Shown piece by piece: positions 49,571-61,255 of a stretch of DNA of 64,000 nucleotides. The stretch covers positions 27,873,914-27,937,913 of the forward strand of contig JACMZG010000008.1 of assembly GCA_018340805.1 (NCBI GenBank), read 5' to 3'. Both the position numbers and the translations under genes were made by a program. The notes under the pieces are model-generated. The model searched no databases. It saw only the letters and a program-made list of their open reading frames with translations, and had not been told where the DNA came from. This DNA comes from Microvelia longipes (lineage: Eukaryota > Arthropoda > Insecta > Hemiptera > Veliidae). Each line of letters opens with the position of its first letter. Within the stretch, counting starts at the first letter, position 1.

Positions 49571-52557
49571 CCAGTTTCGGATTTAGGAATAAAGAAACAA
49601 GAAGCAATTTATTTTAACAATCACAAGAATAAGAAGATTTTGTAAAGTTGCCAGCGAATCAAACACAATTTAATAAAATTGGTACTCTAAGGTAAAATAA
49701 ATAAATATATAAGGGAGCCCCACGAAAAAGATTAAAAATAAATTAAAACCAAATACATACTGAATAATTTATTACAAACAAGAAGACGTGTATTGCAATC
49801 AAAAATTAATATTTAATACACATGTATAACTTATTACAGTTTTCAAAATTGTAAATGAATAAGTAAAAAAAATCGTTTAGTTATTTTTTTAAAAATTAAA
49901 CATGTTTCATTATATTTGGGGAAAAATTGAATAACTAATAACAATTCTAATTTATTAAATATCTATATCTGTACTAAGTAATTTATTTTAATGCTTTGAA
50001 AATAAATTAGTAATAACTTACTAATGTTTTTTATGTTTAGTAAAAAGCGCGAGGAACTGAAATTTGATTATTTATTCACAAATATACTTGACTTTGAATA
50101 AAACTATATAGTGTCATAAATTGAGGGACACCAGAAGATTGATGTAAGCAAAAGTAGAATAGAATAACTGACAAGAGATAGATTATAATTATAAAAATGA
50201 GGAGTTTGATTTTAGAAAGTCATTAAAAAGTCATTATAGACAGGACTTTTTTCATTTTAAAATTTTCACTAAATCTTTGGCGTGATTTTAAAATTCAATC
50301 ACGTCTTGGAATTAGTTCAAAAATTATTCAGGGAAACTAAGATAGTGCAAATCAAAGTATAAGAAAAGTGTCATTAGCAGTCTGGTGTAGAAATACGAGA
50401 CTTGAATATATTGCTAGTCTTACAGAATCATATATTTAACATATCTACATTAGACGACAATATGCGCTAACAACAATACCTGGAGAAATTACGTATGCAA
50501 GATAGACAACATAGGGAAGATAAAGCTACAAAATAGACCATAAATCTTCTTTCTGATTTGTGATCACATTATGAAAAAAACAAATATTTGTTCCAAGTAA
50601 AACTAAAAAAAGACTTGGATGAAGTACTGCCTTTAGATAAAAAATATCAACCAGATCTTCGAATTTAAAAAAAAAAATAGTCAACCGAGTAATAATAGCT
50701 GAATAGAAGATATCAAGGACGCGACATGGAACTAGAAGAACCAACAATGAAAGTAAAACGAGAGACATAGGTACAAGATATATGAACTTATTGTGCAGCA
50801 CAGCAAGTATTCTTATGATCTGCTATAGAAGATATACTTTTAATTAATAAATCAGCTGGAAAAGAATACGACTTAACAAGACAACCTAGAATAATTAAAA
50901 ATTAAGTAAAATCAAGTATGACCTATGTTGTCAATGCGTTAAAAGTATTGTGGGAGATGGAGATAAGACTGATTAAGTAACATATTCAGTGCATTATCCA
51001 AGTGATTCAGCATATATAGCAAGTAAACATTACTTAAAGCAAAAATACATTTAAAAAAGCCATGCTGTTACAGCTTAGGATATGTATAACGTCTTCCAAT
51101 ATGATTTAATAGGTTCCAATAATTTATAAGCAGATAGTAGAGATACACAAAAATTTAAAGAAAGAGTAAAATGGAGAAATAAAGATTATTTAAAGATTTC
51201 TTAAAATCAATTCTTAAATTAAGGAAAAAATTAAAACAAATAAAGAAGAATAAAAAAGAGACTATACATACATAGAGAAATCGAGAGAGGTTAAATACAT
51301 TACTAAACTATATAAAATAATAAGGTGTGAGAAAGAGAACAAGGATGGAAAAAAACAGCATTATAGGCTTCTCTCAGATTATAAGCAGGAAACTCTCATC
51401 ACATTTTTATTTTAAAGAATTGGATGACAGCGGTTTGAAATCTGAGAATAAAAACTTCGCAGCAAAGGGAAATAGAGCAGGGCATCATCTATCACTAGAG
51501 AGGACAATAAGTTATAGAACTCCACTTTTTTTCACTGGTCCAAGCACATCTTCATGACATTTGATCAAACCTTTTTCAAGTTTTTTTTCTATAGACATTA
51601 ATCAATATTAAACAAGCCCTTCAGCTCCAATATGGAATACGAATACAGAAACTAGATTCGAGAAGCGGAATATGAAAATACCATATATTCATATAGTTGA
51701 TTAAAATCTATAGCTTTTTAGTTATAAATCCTTTTTAAAAAATATCCATTTCTCCCCTGATCGCATTGCCTATTAAATCAAAATTACTCTAGTCAGTAAA
51801 ACAGCTAAATGGTGTGAATAATATCTACATTTAAACTATTTTAAATATTGGAAAAGATAAAAAATGCCTTTAATGTTTAAAGAACTTAAATTGTATTAAA
51901 TGATGAGTAATGAAATATAAAATAATATATTTTTAAAACGTAGACCTTTTATTAATAAATGAGCAATATAAAGAATATTGTTTATTAAATGTAAGAGTAA
52001 TATTGAGTAATAAATAACAAATACAATTAATAAAAGAAAACACAAATTACAGAATATAAAAGAAAAATCGAGAAGATAATATCTTCTTGAAAAGAGATAA
52101 GAATAAGAGAATCTATAATCAGAGAAAAAAAATTCTATAATCTAAAAGTATATAACACAACAAAGCTTAGTCATTCTTTTAAAAGCCCTACTGTAAAATT
52201 AGCAATTCTTTTTTCTAGGAGGTAAAACGAATTTTATTCCTGCTGAAATTTCTTTATAGTCGAGCTACATCGATTCAATAAACTAATTTCCAAAGTAATA
52301 AAATCACTTTACCGCCATGTAAGAAACGCAATTTTTTTGAGAGCGCGTTAAACCTAACTGCCCAGACTGATTTTTAATTAAATTAATAATATAAAAACCA
52401 TTAGCTACAGTAATAATATTTAAGAATTATTATAATAATCAAATACTTGATACCGAACAAGACACAACTTTCATTCTTATTTATCTTCTTAGATTTTAGG
52501 TGAAACTTAATGTCAGACAATAATTACTCTCCGACTACTTTTACTGCAAGTGCACTT
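49571..52557. other. Intergenic, nothing recognised
   Basis: AT-rich, short open frames without known motifs. It might include the decayed 5' part of the R2-type LINE that follows, but no RT motif could be read. Confidence 0.5.
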
Positions 52558-52589
52558 TTTTTTTTTTTTTTTTTATTTTCAACTTTATC

Positions 52590-53435
52590 TTGTTTAAGTA
52601 TAATTATATAATAGTGTCCAGTCAACAGGAGATGTTTGGGACCCTCTGTCGCCATTGTGGCAGAGAGAATGAAACTCCAGCCCATGTGCTTGGAAAATGC
52701 CCACACAACATGCTTCTGGTGACCAGACGCCACCATAACGTGAAAAATAAAATCTCAGAAGTGCTTAAAGAGAAAAGTATACTTGTTACGACGAGGTATA
52801 TGCTATTGACTCGGAAGGTTCTTCCAGGTTTTCCGATATAATAGCATTCATCCAAACAACAAAACTGCCCTTATAATCGACCCTAAATAAGGTATGAAAC
52901 CAATGATATCGACCAAGCTGATAAAGTCCACATAGAAAAGTAACATCTATGAGAAATGTATAGAGTATTATAAAGAAAAGTTTAGATGCCAGCATGGAGA
53001 TAGGACTTAACAATACATGGTTTATGGTTTGGATCAAGGGGAACTATATCTGATAGGTCTAAAAAGTTCTTTGACGAGATCGGAACGGATCAAAATTTTC
53101 TAAGACTTCTCTCAGAAAATATAATTTTAGACTCTTTAGGCATTATAAGTCACCACATTTATTCTTAATTAATGTACTTTTCTTATTATTTATTTTACTA
53201 TATTTTTTTTTTTTTCATTGAATTTATATTGTATTATTCTCTTATTTTGACTAACCTATTTTTCTTAGCGTTATGTATATACTATGACTTAAATCTACCT
53301 TTATCAAAATATTTCTTTTATTAATTTTAATATTTGTCTTTAGATTGATAAGTACGCTGTGTATGTAGCAACCCTTTGTATAAGGCCAGCTTCACATATT
53401 TATTTTTGTAAATAAAGTGTTTATATATTATTATT
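52590..53435 (+). pseudogene. R2-type (RLE) non-LTR retrotransposon, 3' remnant
   Basis: The first frame codes CRHCGRENETPAHVLGKC, a C-x2-C...H-x4-C knuckle followed by TRRHHNV, as found after the RT domain of LINEs with a restriction-like endonuclease. In a second frame the sequence continues EVYAIDSEGSSRFSDIIAFI and LIIDPK, resembling the SR-x-DI...IDP active-site region of that nuclease. Stops and frame changes show it is dead. AT-rich 3' sequence follows, ending in a TTATTA tail near 53435. A T-run (52558-52574) lies just upstream. Clade assignment within R2/R4/NeSL-type elements is not possible from this fragment. Confidence 0.7.
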
Positions 53436-53552
53436 AACAATAAAATTTACTTACTTTTATACCTACTTTTTTAGTTTGATTTATTTTTAACTTTATCTTT
53501 TTTAATTATAATTATCATTATTAATAAACTGCGTAGGATTCCGCAGTTATTG

Positions 53553-53824
53553 TCATGAAGATTTAGGTCTTCCGGTGGTGACCGCGTCAATGTAGATGAA
53601 AACTCCGACGTTTCGCTTCCACTGTGGGAGGCATCTTCAGTAGTAAGGCATCATGGATAGAAACACAATGCTCTACAAAACTGAACAATTCAGTTTTGTA
53701 GAACAATGTGTTTCTATCCATGATGTCCTACATCCCTGAAGATGCTTCCCACAGTGGAAGCGAAACGTCGGATTCTTCATCTACATTGACGCGGTCACCA
53801 CCGGAAGACATAAATCTTCATTAT
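53553..53824. repeat. Inverted repeat with hammerhead-like cores in both arms
   Basis: Arms 53553-53681 and 53695-53824 are imperfect inverted copies around a short palindromic centre (ctgaacaattcag). Each arm includes a CTGAAGA...GCGAAACGTC block. A diverged piece of the same family is seen at about 1230-1320 (TGAAGATGCCTCCACAG), and a short end fragment at about 62190-62240. Confidence 0.8.
53732..53773 (+). ncRNA. Hammerhead-like ribozyme motif, right arm of 53.6 kb inverted repeat
   Basis: Helix I atcc/ggat flanks the motif. The core CTGAAGA (53736-53742) fits the CUGANGA rule. Helix II is gcttcc/ggaagc (six pairs), GAAA is 53762-53765, helix III is the palindrome ACGT, and cleavage triplet gtc ends at 53769. 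One extra T lies between core and helix II. The inverted copy at about 53602-53645 keeps the core but has lost helix I pairing. Confidence 0.7.
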
Positions 53825-54737
53825 CATCATTATTAATAATTTACCTACACCTCTTTTTATTTTTAGCAACATATAATTGAATAAATATTCGGGGGGGGGG
53901 TATGTATTTATTGTAATTTTAACTTCAATAGAAGAGGTCCAAAAATATAAAACCAATGAAACAGAGTTAGTTGAAAAAAGTTAGTATTGTCTATCATATT
54001 CAGTTAAAAGATATTAAAAGTAATAAAAGAAGAAAAGTGCACTTTGCACTGCCTTGGAAATAAAATCGTACTTTACTAACTTTTTTTGTGTTAGTAGTAG
54101 TACCTACTTTACGGCCGCTCTAAAAAAACTATTTTAAAAGAAATAAAAAGAAAATTTAAAAGAATAAATAGACAACATTATTCCACTTCTTTTAACAGGA
54201 GAGTATTTAGCCAAAGGTTTTATTTAGGTCTTGTAAAAAAGTATAAAAAACTTTTTAATCGTTAAATTTTAAAAATGAGAAGTAATTAGGAAACCAAAAA
54301 AACTTGTTTTTGAGCTGGTCTTTCCCCAGCTGAAATGTAGCAGAAACATACGAGGCATCGTTACCAGCCCATTTATTCCCGTCAACTGTTTAAGCAGAGT
54401 AAAAAATATATATAAAATACAAAAAGAAGGGATCCTTTATACTTAAAACTAACATTTATCTACTTCTAACTCGAGAAACAAGATCAATTTTCAAGTTAAA
54501 AAAATATTTAACTCACTGGATAAGTCGTTAGTTTGTTAAAGATAATAATGACAATGCTGAAGTATTGTTTTTAATTTCGAAAATTAAATTAAAAATTTAA
54601 GGGCGAGAATAATTAGATGCGATGACAGTTAATTAAATTTATACTTAAAGCCAAGAAACCGGTACTGTATTACAAATAACTGAATATATATTGAAAGACT
54701 CAGCTATCGTCGAGACTTGCTGATGGATAAGAATATC

Positions 54738-54774
54738 CCTGGACCGGTTTCAGCATAACGCTATCATCAGCAGG
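54738..54774 (-). ncRNA. Hammerhead-like motif, left arm of 54.7 kb inverted repeat
   Basis: On the minus strand: helix I cctg/cagg, core CTGATGA (54764-54770), helix II agc/gct, GAAA (54748-54751), palindromic helix III ACCGGT, and cleavage triplet ending at 54742. One extra T lies between core and helix II. Confidence 0.6.
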
Positions 54775-54854
54775 CGGGGCAACACTCGAGCTCTTAACTA
54801 ATAAAGTTATTCACTGATATCACTTTATTAGTTGAGAGCTCGAGTGTTGCCCCG

Positions 54855-54894
54855 CCAGCTGATGATAGCGTTATGCCGAAACCGGTCTAGGGAT
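54855..54894 (+). ncRNA. Hammerhead-like motif, right arm of 54.7 kb inverted repeat
   Basis: Core CTGATGA (54859-54865), GAAA (54878-54881), palindromic helix III ACCGGT and gtc at 54885-54887. Helix II and helix I each carry a mismatch, so this arm is more decayed than the left one. Confidence 0.45.
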
Positions 54895-56169
54895 ATTCTT
54901 ATCTAACAGCAAGTATCGACGGTAGCTGAGTCTTCAATTGCTTCTTCAAATAGCGGTAAATACAAACTTTTTAATTTTGAATATATACTATTCATAAGAA
55001 TATAGTATGTATGATTAAATTTTTTTAGATCGTATAAACAATTTATCAATTTTTGGTACCGTATTTTCAGGGATAAAGACATGTGTGACACGATTGAGTG
55101 ACATCTTACAAAACTTAGCGAATGTTACTATAAAAAAAATATACTAAAATAACATCAAATGCTGGGAAACTTAATGCTGATTAAGAAAGGTTATTGACCA
55201 TCATGTTATTCCATATTTCTGCTTTTTAAGAAAAAAAAATATATTAACATACTTTTCTAACAAAAAATATACGATAAAGAAAGTACAATAAATTGTCACA
55301 AAAGAACAAAACAATCGATAAAAAAAAATAGTTTTGTACATTTGGAAAAGCGAAAGAAGGAGTGACCTTGAGAGAAATAAAGTTAAAGCTAAATTCTACA
55401 TCAAAGCTAAAGCTGCTCTTTGATCTGCCAACCCAGGGGATAAAGTTATTTTCTCTTAATCCCTTTTACCTTTTAAAAACTCAGTATATTTTCAGTAATT
55501 TATATATTTATTATTTTAGAATTATTTCATTTATGTATTAGTTTTTACTTTACAGAGGAGCCACTTAAAATATTGTTATTAACTCCATAATAATTTTATC
55601 AAAAAGGGTCTTACTTTGAAAATATTTTCATCCCATTAAATTCTTACATTACCCTCATATATTTTACCATCTGTTTCTCGTTATTTTGACAGCTACACGC
55701 GCTTACTAAAGTTATTAAGTTGTATATTATCCCTTCTTAATGATAATTTTAATTCAATTTATTTACACAAATATCTTTTACTTAGACTCAGTTTAAGTCT
55801 TAGTGATGATTACAATAAGAAACGAATAATTATATAAGAAGAAACGGAAAACGAAGAGGAAAATTAAGATGACGAGTAAATGCAAGTCTTTCAGCATGAG
55901 AACAAGATATTATTTAAAGCTGGTAGACGAAGCTAGAAACTAACATTTTGGAAGGCTTTGCCCAGAAGATACTTTATAAAAATATTGTAGTATTATTATA
56001 TATTATTTTAACAATTATAATAATTTTTGCTCCGCATATGTATAGGTACAGTAATGAATTGTTACACTGATTTTAAACATGTCTCAGGTAAAAATATAAC
56101 TTACTTAAGTAATATCTATAATTAACTATAGACTTATCTTCTCTCAGTAACAGTTTATAAGATAGTAGA

Positions 56170-56385
56170 GCCGCCCCCGTGGTTGAGGTCCTTTGACACC
56201 ATGGAGGTCTGAGGTTCGCATCCCAGGGTGCACTCTTCGTTTATATAAGATTATTGTTCAAATAAATTATCGACTTTATATTACACTTTAAGCAAGAGGG
56301 CTGCCACGGCCATCTAAAGAATGGTTTCCACTGAGTTATCCCTATTATGAGCCGGAAAGCTCTAAACGGGCGTTATTATTATTAT
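56170..56385 (+). mobile_element. tRNA-derived SINE
   Basis: It starts gccgcccccgtggttgaggt (tRNA-like 5' end and A-box region), has the B-box-like ggttcgcatcc at 56213-56223, a body ending cgggcgttatt, and an (ATT)n tail. Two minus-strand copies and one fragment are in the window. Confidence 0.8.
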
Positions 56386-57197
56386 ATGATAGTATGTACT
56401 ATAAAATCTTTAGGGCAACTTTTGGCAAAATTCAATACTAATATTTGATTTACATACAGACATATTTTCACGTCTCTGAAATACCTACACCACAAAGTAT
56501 TCGCTTCCTAAAATTTTAACCTCGATTTAAAAAAAAAACAAGAAAAGTGTAAATAATCATTTTTTTGCCTTTCATGTCCAAATAAGAAGGGGTTTTCAGA
56601 TTTACTGCCCTTCCTGTTTCTTAAAAAAAAATCTCAAAGATAAAAAAGGCAATATCCTGAATATCCCAATATCATTGAAAGGACCAGAGAAGAAAAAGTA
56701 GCTTTACAAGTTTAACTCTGACGTCACTAAAAGAGATGAGAAAAATACCGCTTGGTAAAAAATATCAAGTCAGGGTTGGCTCTCTTCTATCTAAGTTGTA
56801 TAGCTGCTCTCAAACATAAAACTTGATTCCTTATACCCAGGCACAGCACAGTTTTTAGCAAAGATTCACCTCTTGAATATTAACTAGAGTTTCATTATTA
56901 CTAAGAAAAATCTCTTGCAATAAGTACTTTTTATAATGTCTTATATTAGGTTTTATGTAACAACAGAATTAACAGAGGTTTTAGTAAGAAAAGAGAATTC
57001 ATTAAAATTTAATTAAAACCAATAGCCGAGAAACTCTCTTTATGTTCAATTTAAACAAAATTATTTCCCAAATTAAAATCAATAAAATTTCAACCGATCT
57101 TACATTGATAAAAACAGTAAAAGACGGGACTTCTTCATCAAAATTCAAAATAACATACGTAGTAACATAAGCAATCTATTACGAGCATCCAATGATT

Positions 57198-57207
57198 TTA
57201 TATATAT

Positions 57208-57291
<84 letters not shown>
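57198..57291. repeat. (TA)n microsatellite
   Basis: Nearly pure TA repeat of about 94 bp with one interruption (taat). Confidence 0.95.
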
Positions 57292-57293
<2 letters not shown>

Positions 57294-57923
57294 GTCATCA
57301 ACAAATGAAATGTTTTAAAATAGTTTAAAACTTTTATTTAATGATTCATATTAAAATAAAAGTCATACAGTAAATCGAATAGAAGCATACATATAAGGCT
57401 AAATAGTATAAAGCGCTGATGCATAGAAATAATTAGATAAATAAAAGAAATAATTTAATATAAAAATTCGATAATGATTTTAACAGAAAATGCCAAAACC
57501 GTGTTCTGTCCTTAATTAAGTAAACTCAGAGTATAAAATGGAATGACTCGAACTTTTAACCTTTAGTATATTTCCAAATAAATTTAATTTAAGGACGAAG
57601 TAAAGTAATATAAGGTGACACTGATTACTATCCAGCATTAGCCCGATACAATCCAATTTACAAAAATCCATTATCCAGGACTTAAAAATACATTGGAGTC
57701 AAACTAGAAACTATACTTTAAACTAAAATTTCCCAACATTTTAAATACAATTTTAAAATTAGGGTAAAATAAACAAATAATTTCATTTTGGTCAACCTAA
57801 TCCAAAGTAAATAATAGGTTTATTATGGTTTTATTTTTTAGATTAAAAATAAATTATTTCTTCATTCATTTCTTAGTTTTTAGTTTAACTTTAGAGAGCT
57901 CGAATCGCCTTCGGACTGGTATC

Positions 57924-58079
57924 TCAAAAAAGGCTCTCCACAAAGTTAATTTAATAAAATTCAAAACCGGCTGTCAACCTAAACGGTCATCATCAGTGCC
58001 AGTGAGAAGAATCTTTATACCGTTTAGGTTGAAAGCCGGTTTTGAATTTTATTAAATTAACTTTGTGGAGAGGCTTTTT
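57924..58079. repeat. Inverted repeat with decayed hammerhead-like core
   Basis: Arms 57924-57986 and 58020-58079 share ttttgaattttattaaa and ctccacaaagttaat blocks in inverted order. The minus strand of the loop side has CTGATGATGACCG, but its GAAA is changed to GACA; the other arm keeps GAAA but lacks CTGATGA. It is adjacent to, but distinct from, the Penelope-like element. Confidence 0.7.
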
Positions 58080-58346
58080 CGTATTGATTAATTAGAACTC
58101 GTGATGTGGTCTGTCTCGCAAAACATACTGTTCATGATATAATAGTTTACAAACAGTAAGTTATGCGTTCTACGTTGCACACGTGCTCATGACATATGGT
58201 TAATATGGTTCCAATATATATGTGGTTATATAGAACTTGTTTTAATTTGTGAAATTTGTACATTTTGAAAATAAAATAATCTGTTATTATTACTTTTATA
58301 ATCCAAGAGGTTTGTAATAAAATACGTCTCTCCACCAATTATTTTA

Positions 58347-58398
58347 TATATTAAAGAGCTAGCTTTCGGCTGCATCCAGCCATCATCAGTCTAACAAA
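58347..58398 (-). ncRNA. Hammerhead ribozyme motif in left PLE terminal repeat
   Basis: Read on the minus strand: core CTGATGA (58383-58389), helix II ggctg/cagcc with a 4-base loop, GAAA (58364-58367), a minimal palindromic helix III (AGCTAGCT), and cleavage dinucleotide ending TC at 58356. Helix I can form about seven pairs between the flanks, two of them G-U. One extra U lies between the CTGATGA core and the first helix II pair. PLE terminal repeats are known to carry hammerheads. Confidence 0.8.
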
Positions 58399-58401
58399 AG
58401 A

Positions 58402-58730
58402 AATACAAATCAAAAAATAAAATAAAATACACAAAGATCAAAACTTAAACTAAGGAGAAAAACAGAAGACAAAAAGGTTATAAAAGCGTACTAAATCCTA
58501 AAAATAAAAATAAAATAAATAAAAAAAAATGAAATAAATAAATAAAATAAAAAAATAAATAAAAATAAAATAAATAAATAAAATAAATAAATAAAATAAA
58601 TAAATAATAAATAAAATAAATAAAATAAAATAAAATAAATAAAATAAATAAATAAATAAAATAAAAATAAATAAAATAAAATAAAGAAATAGAATAAACT
58701 AACAAAATCAAGAAATAAAATAATTAAAAA
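58402..58730. repeat. (AAATA)n low-complexity tract inside the PLE
   Basis: From about 58496 to 58700 the sequence is an imperfect run of AAATA/AAATAAAAT units, with AT-rich flanks. Open frames of 77 and 80 codons on the minus strand here code only Phe/Tyr/Leu/Ile repeats and are artefacts. Confidence 0.85.
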
Positions 58731-58751
58731 CACGTTGAGTAGAGTAGGAAC

Positions 58752-59055
58752 CTACCTAGACGAGTGTTTGGTAGTAGGAAGTACCGATATCAGAGGTAAC
58801 CAGCACACTGGTTGTTCAAAACCAGGGCGCGTATTCACGCCTCTGTTATCAGTCCTCCCTTCCACCAAAACGCGTAGCGCAACAGCCTTAGAACACTCAT
58901 CTCTAACATTAAGTGATGTGCCGTCCTGAATGTCCTTAAGTATTTCATAGGCTTCTAAAGTATCAAGCACGGCACCTTTATTTTGGAACCAAAGAAACGC
59001 AACTTTATGATCTGCATCTATGTGGTTCTCTTCTCTTAAGTGACGGTAAAAAACG
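58752..59055 (-). pseudogene. PLE GIY-YIG endonuclease, C-terminal remnant
   Basis: After the RT the minus strand reads FYRHLREENHIDADHKVAFL, then WFQNKGAVLDTLEAYEILKD. This is the C-terminal part of the GIY-YIG nuclease (His-Leu..Glu-Asn-His and a Leu-Glu-x-Tyr-Glu-Ile segment). The GIY and YIG motifs and the catalytic Arg region that should precede it are absent, and the RT tail abuts it through a frame change, so an internal deletion removed roughly the first two thirds of the nuclease. Confidence 0.75.
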
Positions 59056-60252
59056 TGTATAACTTAAGTCAGAGTTATTATTAACAGGTTCATTATAGAT
59101 CCTTTGAAGAACTTGCTTACGTTGTTTCCTGACTACAAGTTTATCTACAAGAGACTTAGTGTAACCGTTGTTCTCCGCTATAGAAACGATGGTCGAATAT
59201 TCCTTATTATAATCATGGCGGTCTAAAGGAGTAGTTTCCAAGCGGTGAATTAAGCTATGGAACGCAGCAAGTTTATGAGACCACGGATGTTTCGAATCTT
59301 TGTGGATAACAGTGTCAGTAGCTGTCGGTTTTCTAAAAATCTTAAACTTAAGTCCAGCATCACTCTTCTTGATAGTTAAATCTAGATAGTTTAAAGCACC
59401 ATTAACTTCTATTTCTTTAGTAAATTGAATGTTTGGCAGGTGACTGTTAAAGTAAGTAATAAAGTCATTTAATTGAGCTTCAGTACCTGTCCAAATTAGA
59501 AATACATCGTCGACATACCGGAACCACAACTTGATTTTACTTTTCCATTTATTTCTTCTCGAGTCGACATAGTTCCTGTAAAAACCGTGCATGAAGAGTT
59601 CCGCTCCTAGAGGCGATACGGGAGACCCCATAGCTAAACCCCTACCCGCATATATTTTATCTAAAACTTTAAAATAATTTTGACTAAAACATAAGTCAAA
59701 CAACTTGACCATATCATCGTGAAGTTGAGGCTCAACACGATTTTCTTCTAATATTTGTCTAACCAGAGAAGTGCAGACATCAGGCGGAATGTTAGTAAAC
59801 ATATCTGTTACGTCTAAAGAAACTAAAATATCAGAATTATTAGCTGTGTCTGTATGTTGAATTATATCTATTAACTCTTTAGTATTACGAATCGAATCCG
59901 CTGCTCGAAAATTAGTTTGTTTATAAAATTCTTTATTTAATTGTTTGCCTAAAGCCGCTGTGGCAGATCCGTTAAAATCAACTACAGGTCGAATAGGCTT
60001 GCCCATTTTATGTACTTTGAGAGCACCATACATACGTGGGATTCTAGGATTCATAGTAGTAAGACGATTAGACACATGAGGTTCAAATATTATATTATTA
60101 TTTAAAGCCGTTTTTACTGATTGTTGTATGGACTCGGTTGGGTCTTCTTTAAGTTCTTTATATTTATTTTTGACCAGAAAATTAGTTATTTTAGTTTTGT
60201 AGTCTTCCTGATTAAGAATAACCATAGTGTTACCCTTATCTGCCTTTACCAA
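59005..60252 (-). pseudogene. PLE reverse transcriptase domain
   Basis: This open frame of 415 codons is the RT core of a Penelope-like element, which copies its RNA at the target site. Visible features are KADKGN (residues 3-8), YGALKVHK (75-82) and RPVV (88-91) typical of PLEs; motif A VSLDVTDMFTNIP (144-156); motif B GLAMGSPVSP (205-214); and the catalytic YVDD (246-249). A His-rich thumb segment (HPWSHKLAAFHSLIHR) follows. All catalytic Asp residues are present. The frame begins inside the domain: the N-terminal part lies upstream in other frames (60246-61151), and downstream a frameshift and deletion join it to a nuclease remnant. The final residues (KRREPHRCRS) are out of frame read-through, not real protein. 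Confidence 0.9.
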
Positions 60253-60542
60253 TACAAGCTCTTTTTCTTTAATCGTTTTTTAATTTGTTTAACATATTTA
60301 TCGTCATTGTAAATTTTCTTGTGGTCTGAATTAACATAATTATTAATTTTATTAGCTGCTTCTATCTTAACTGCATTAGGTACTCTAGCGACATCTACAG
60401 CAGCTGCTAGTTGAACTAAATCTCTCTGATTGATATTACGTTGAGGACAGTATTTAAGTCCTTTATTTAATAGATTAAGTTCATTACCCTCAAATTTAGT
60501 ATTGGATAAATTTTCAATACGTGAATGAAAGATATGAGGCAT
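60246..60542 (-). pseudogene. PLE segment between N-terminal region and RT, separate frame
   Basis: This frame codes for MPHIFHSRIENLSNTKFEGN, then ELNLLNKGLKYCPQRNI. The NLS...E..LL.KGLKY.P pattern is the conserved pre-RT segment of Penelope-like elements. It is out of frame with both the N-terminal frame and the RT frame, so at least two frameshifting lesions break this copy. Confidence 0.8.
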
Positions 60543-60554
60543 ATTTTCAGTACT

Positions 60555-61151
60555 TCAGTTTTGTTTATCAACATCGGGTACTAAAGGCTCATTTTCAGTA
60601 ATAATATTGTTGTTAATATTATTATGATGATCTGCGTTCAATAAACGTGATATCTTGATCTTTTGTGTCATCTTCTTATCATGCAACAACTCTTTATTTC
60701 GAATCATAATATTATTCTGAAAACGTACCAACGCTCTCTCGTCTGTTTTTGATTTTAGCTTATGATACACATATTCCTTATAATGTGTCATATTACTTCT
60801 TATACTATATAATCGCTTCATCTCGTCTTTCAATAATAACTTAACAATTTTTGTATACATGAAACGATTAACATTAAGCTTTTTTATACCAAAACGATAA
60901 AGATAAGTAGGACATAATTCTTCTTTAATACATTTCTTAGTAAACCTTAAATCTTCTTTTAAAAACGATATCTTAAGTGATAGTTTTCTAAAACGGTTGT
61001 ATAACTGATCCATAGTGTAAGAATCAATCGTATTTAACATTTCATTATTTAATTTATAAAAATTACCGTCCTTTGGTGTATGTGTGCAGCCCTTATTTGC
61101 TCGACTTAGCAGTATATCATCCCGTAAAGTTGGCTGCATTGTGGAGTCCAT
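60555..61151 (-). pseudogene. PLE N-terminal region
   Basis: The frame starts at an ATG (61149-61151) just inside the terminal repeat, giving MDSTMQPTLRDDILLSRANK, and runs about 198 codons as a Lys/Asn/Leu-rich region including ISFLKEDLRFTKKCIKEEL. It stops before the RT. Position and orientation identify it as the N-terminal extension of the same element; the region is poorly conserved among PLEs. The open frame extends upstream into the repeat to 61232, but the ATG is the natural start. Confidence 0.7.
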
Positions 61152-61203
61152 CTTATAATCCAAGAGGTTAGTAATAAAATACGTCTCTCCACCAATTATT
61201 TTA

Positions 61204-61255
61204 TATATTAAAGAGCTAGCTTTCGGCTGCATCCAGCCATCATCAGTCTAACAAA
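61204..61255 (-). ncRNA. Hammerhead ribozyme motif in right PLE terminal repeat
   Basis: This is the same motif as at 58347-58398, with identical core, helix II, helix III and helix I strands, located in the 5' terminal repeat of the element just upstream of the N-terminal frame. Confidence 0.8.

Larger units (their letters stand above)
54691..54937. repeat. Inverted repeat with hammerhead-like cores in both arms
   Basis: Arms 54691-54807 and 54822-54937 are inverted copies; each contains gagctcgagtgttgcccc, a CTGATGATAGCG core region and a ccggtc block followed by ggatattctt. The 10.6-10.8 kb motif is a solo relative, sharing the same flanking sequence. Confidence 0.85.
54938..57923. other. 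Intergenic, SINE and TA repeat only
   Basis: Apart from the SINE at 56.2 kb and the TA tract at 57.2 kb, I see no gene or repeat I can name. Confidence 0.5.

Noticed and set aside
57960..58030. Intact hammerhead at 58.0 kb
   Set aside because: The arm with CTGATGA has GACA instead of GAAA, and the other arm has GAAA but no CTGATGA; listed only as a decayed repeat.
58478..58733. Two Phe/Tyr/Leu-rich open frames resembling membrane proteins
   Set aside because: They translate an (AAATA)n tract.
58735..58929. Plus-strand open frame of 64 codons
   Set aside because: Antisense to the GIY-YIG remnant of the Penelope-like element.
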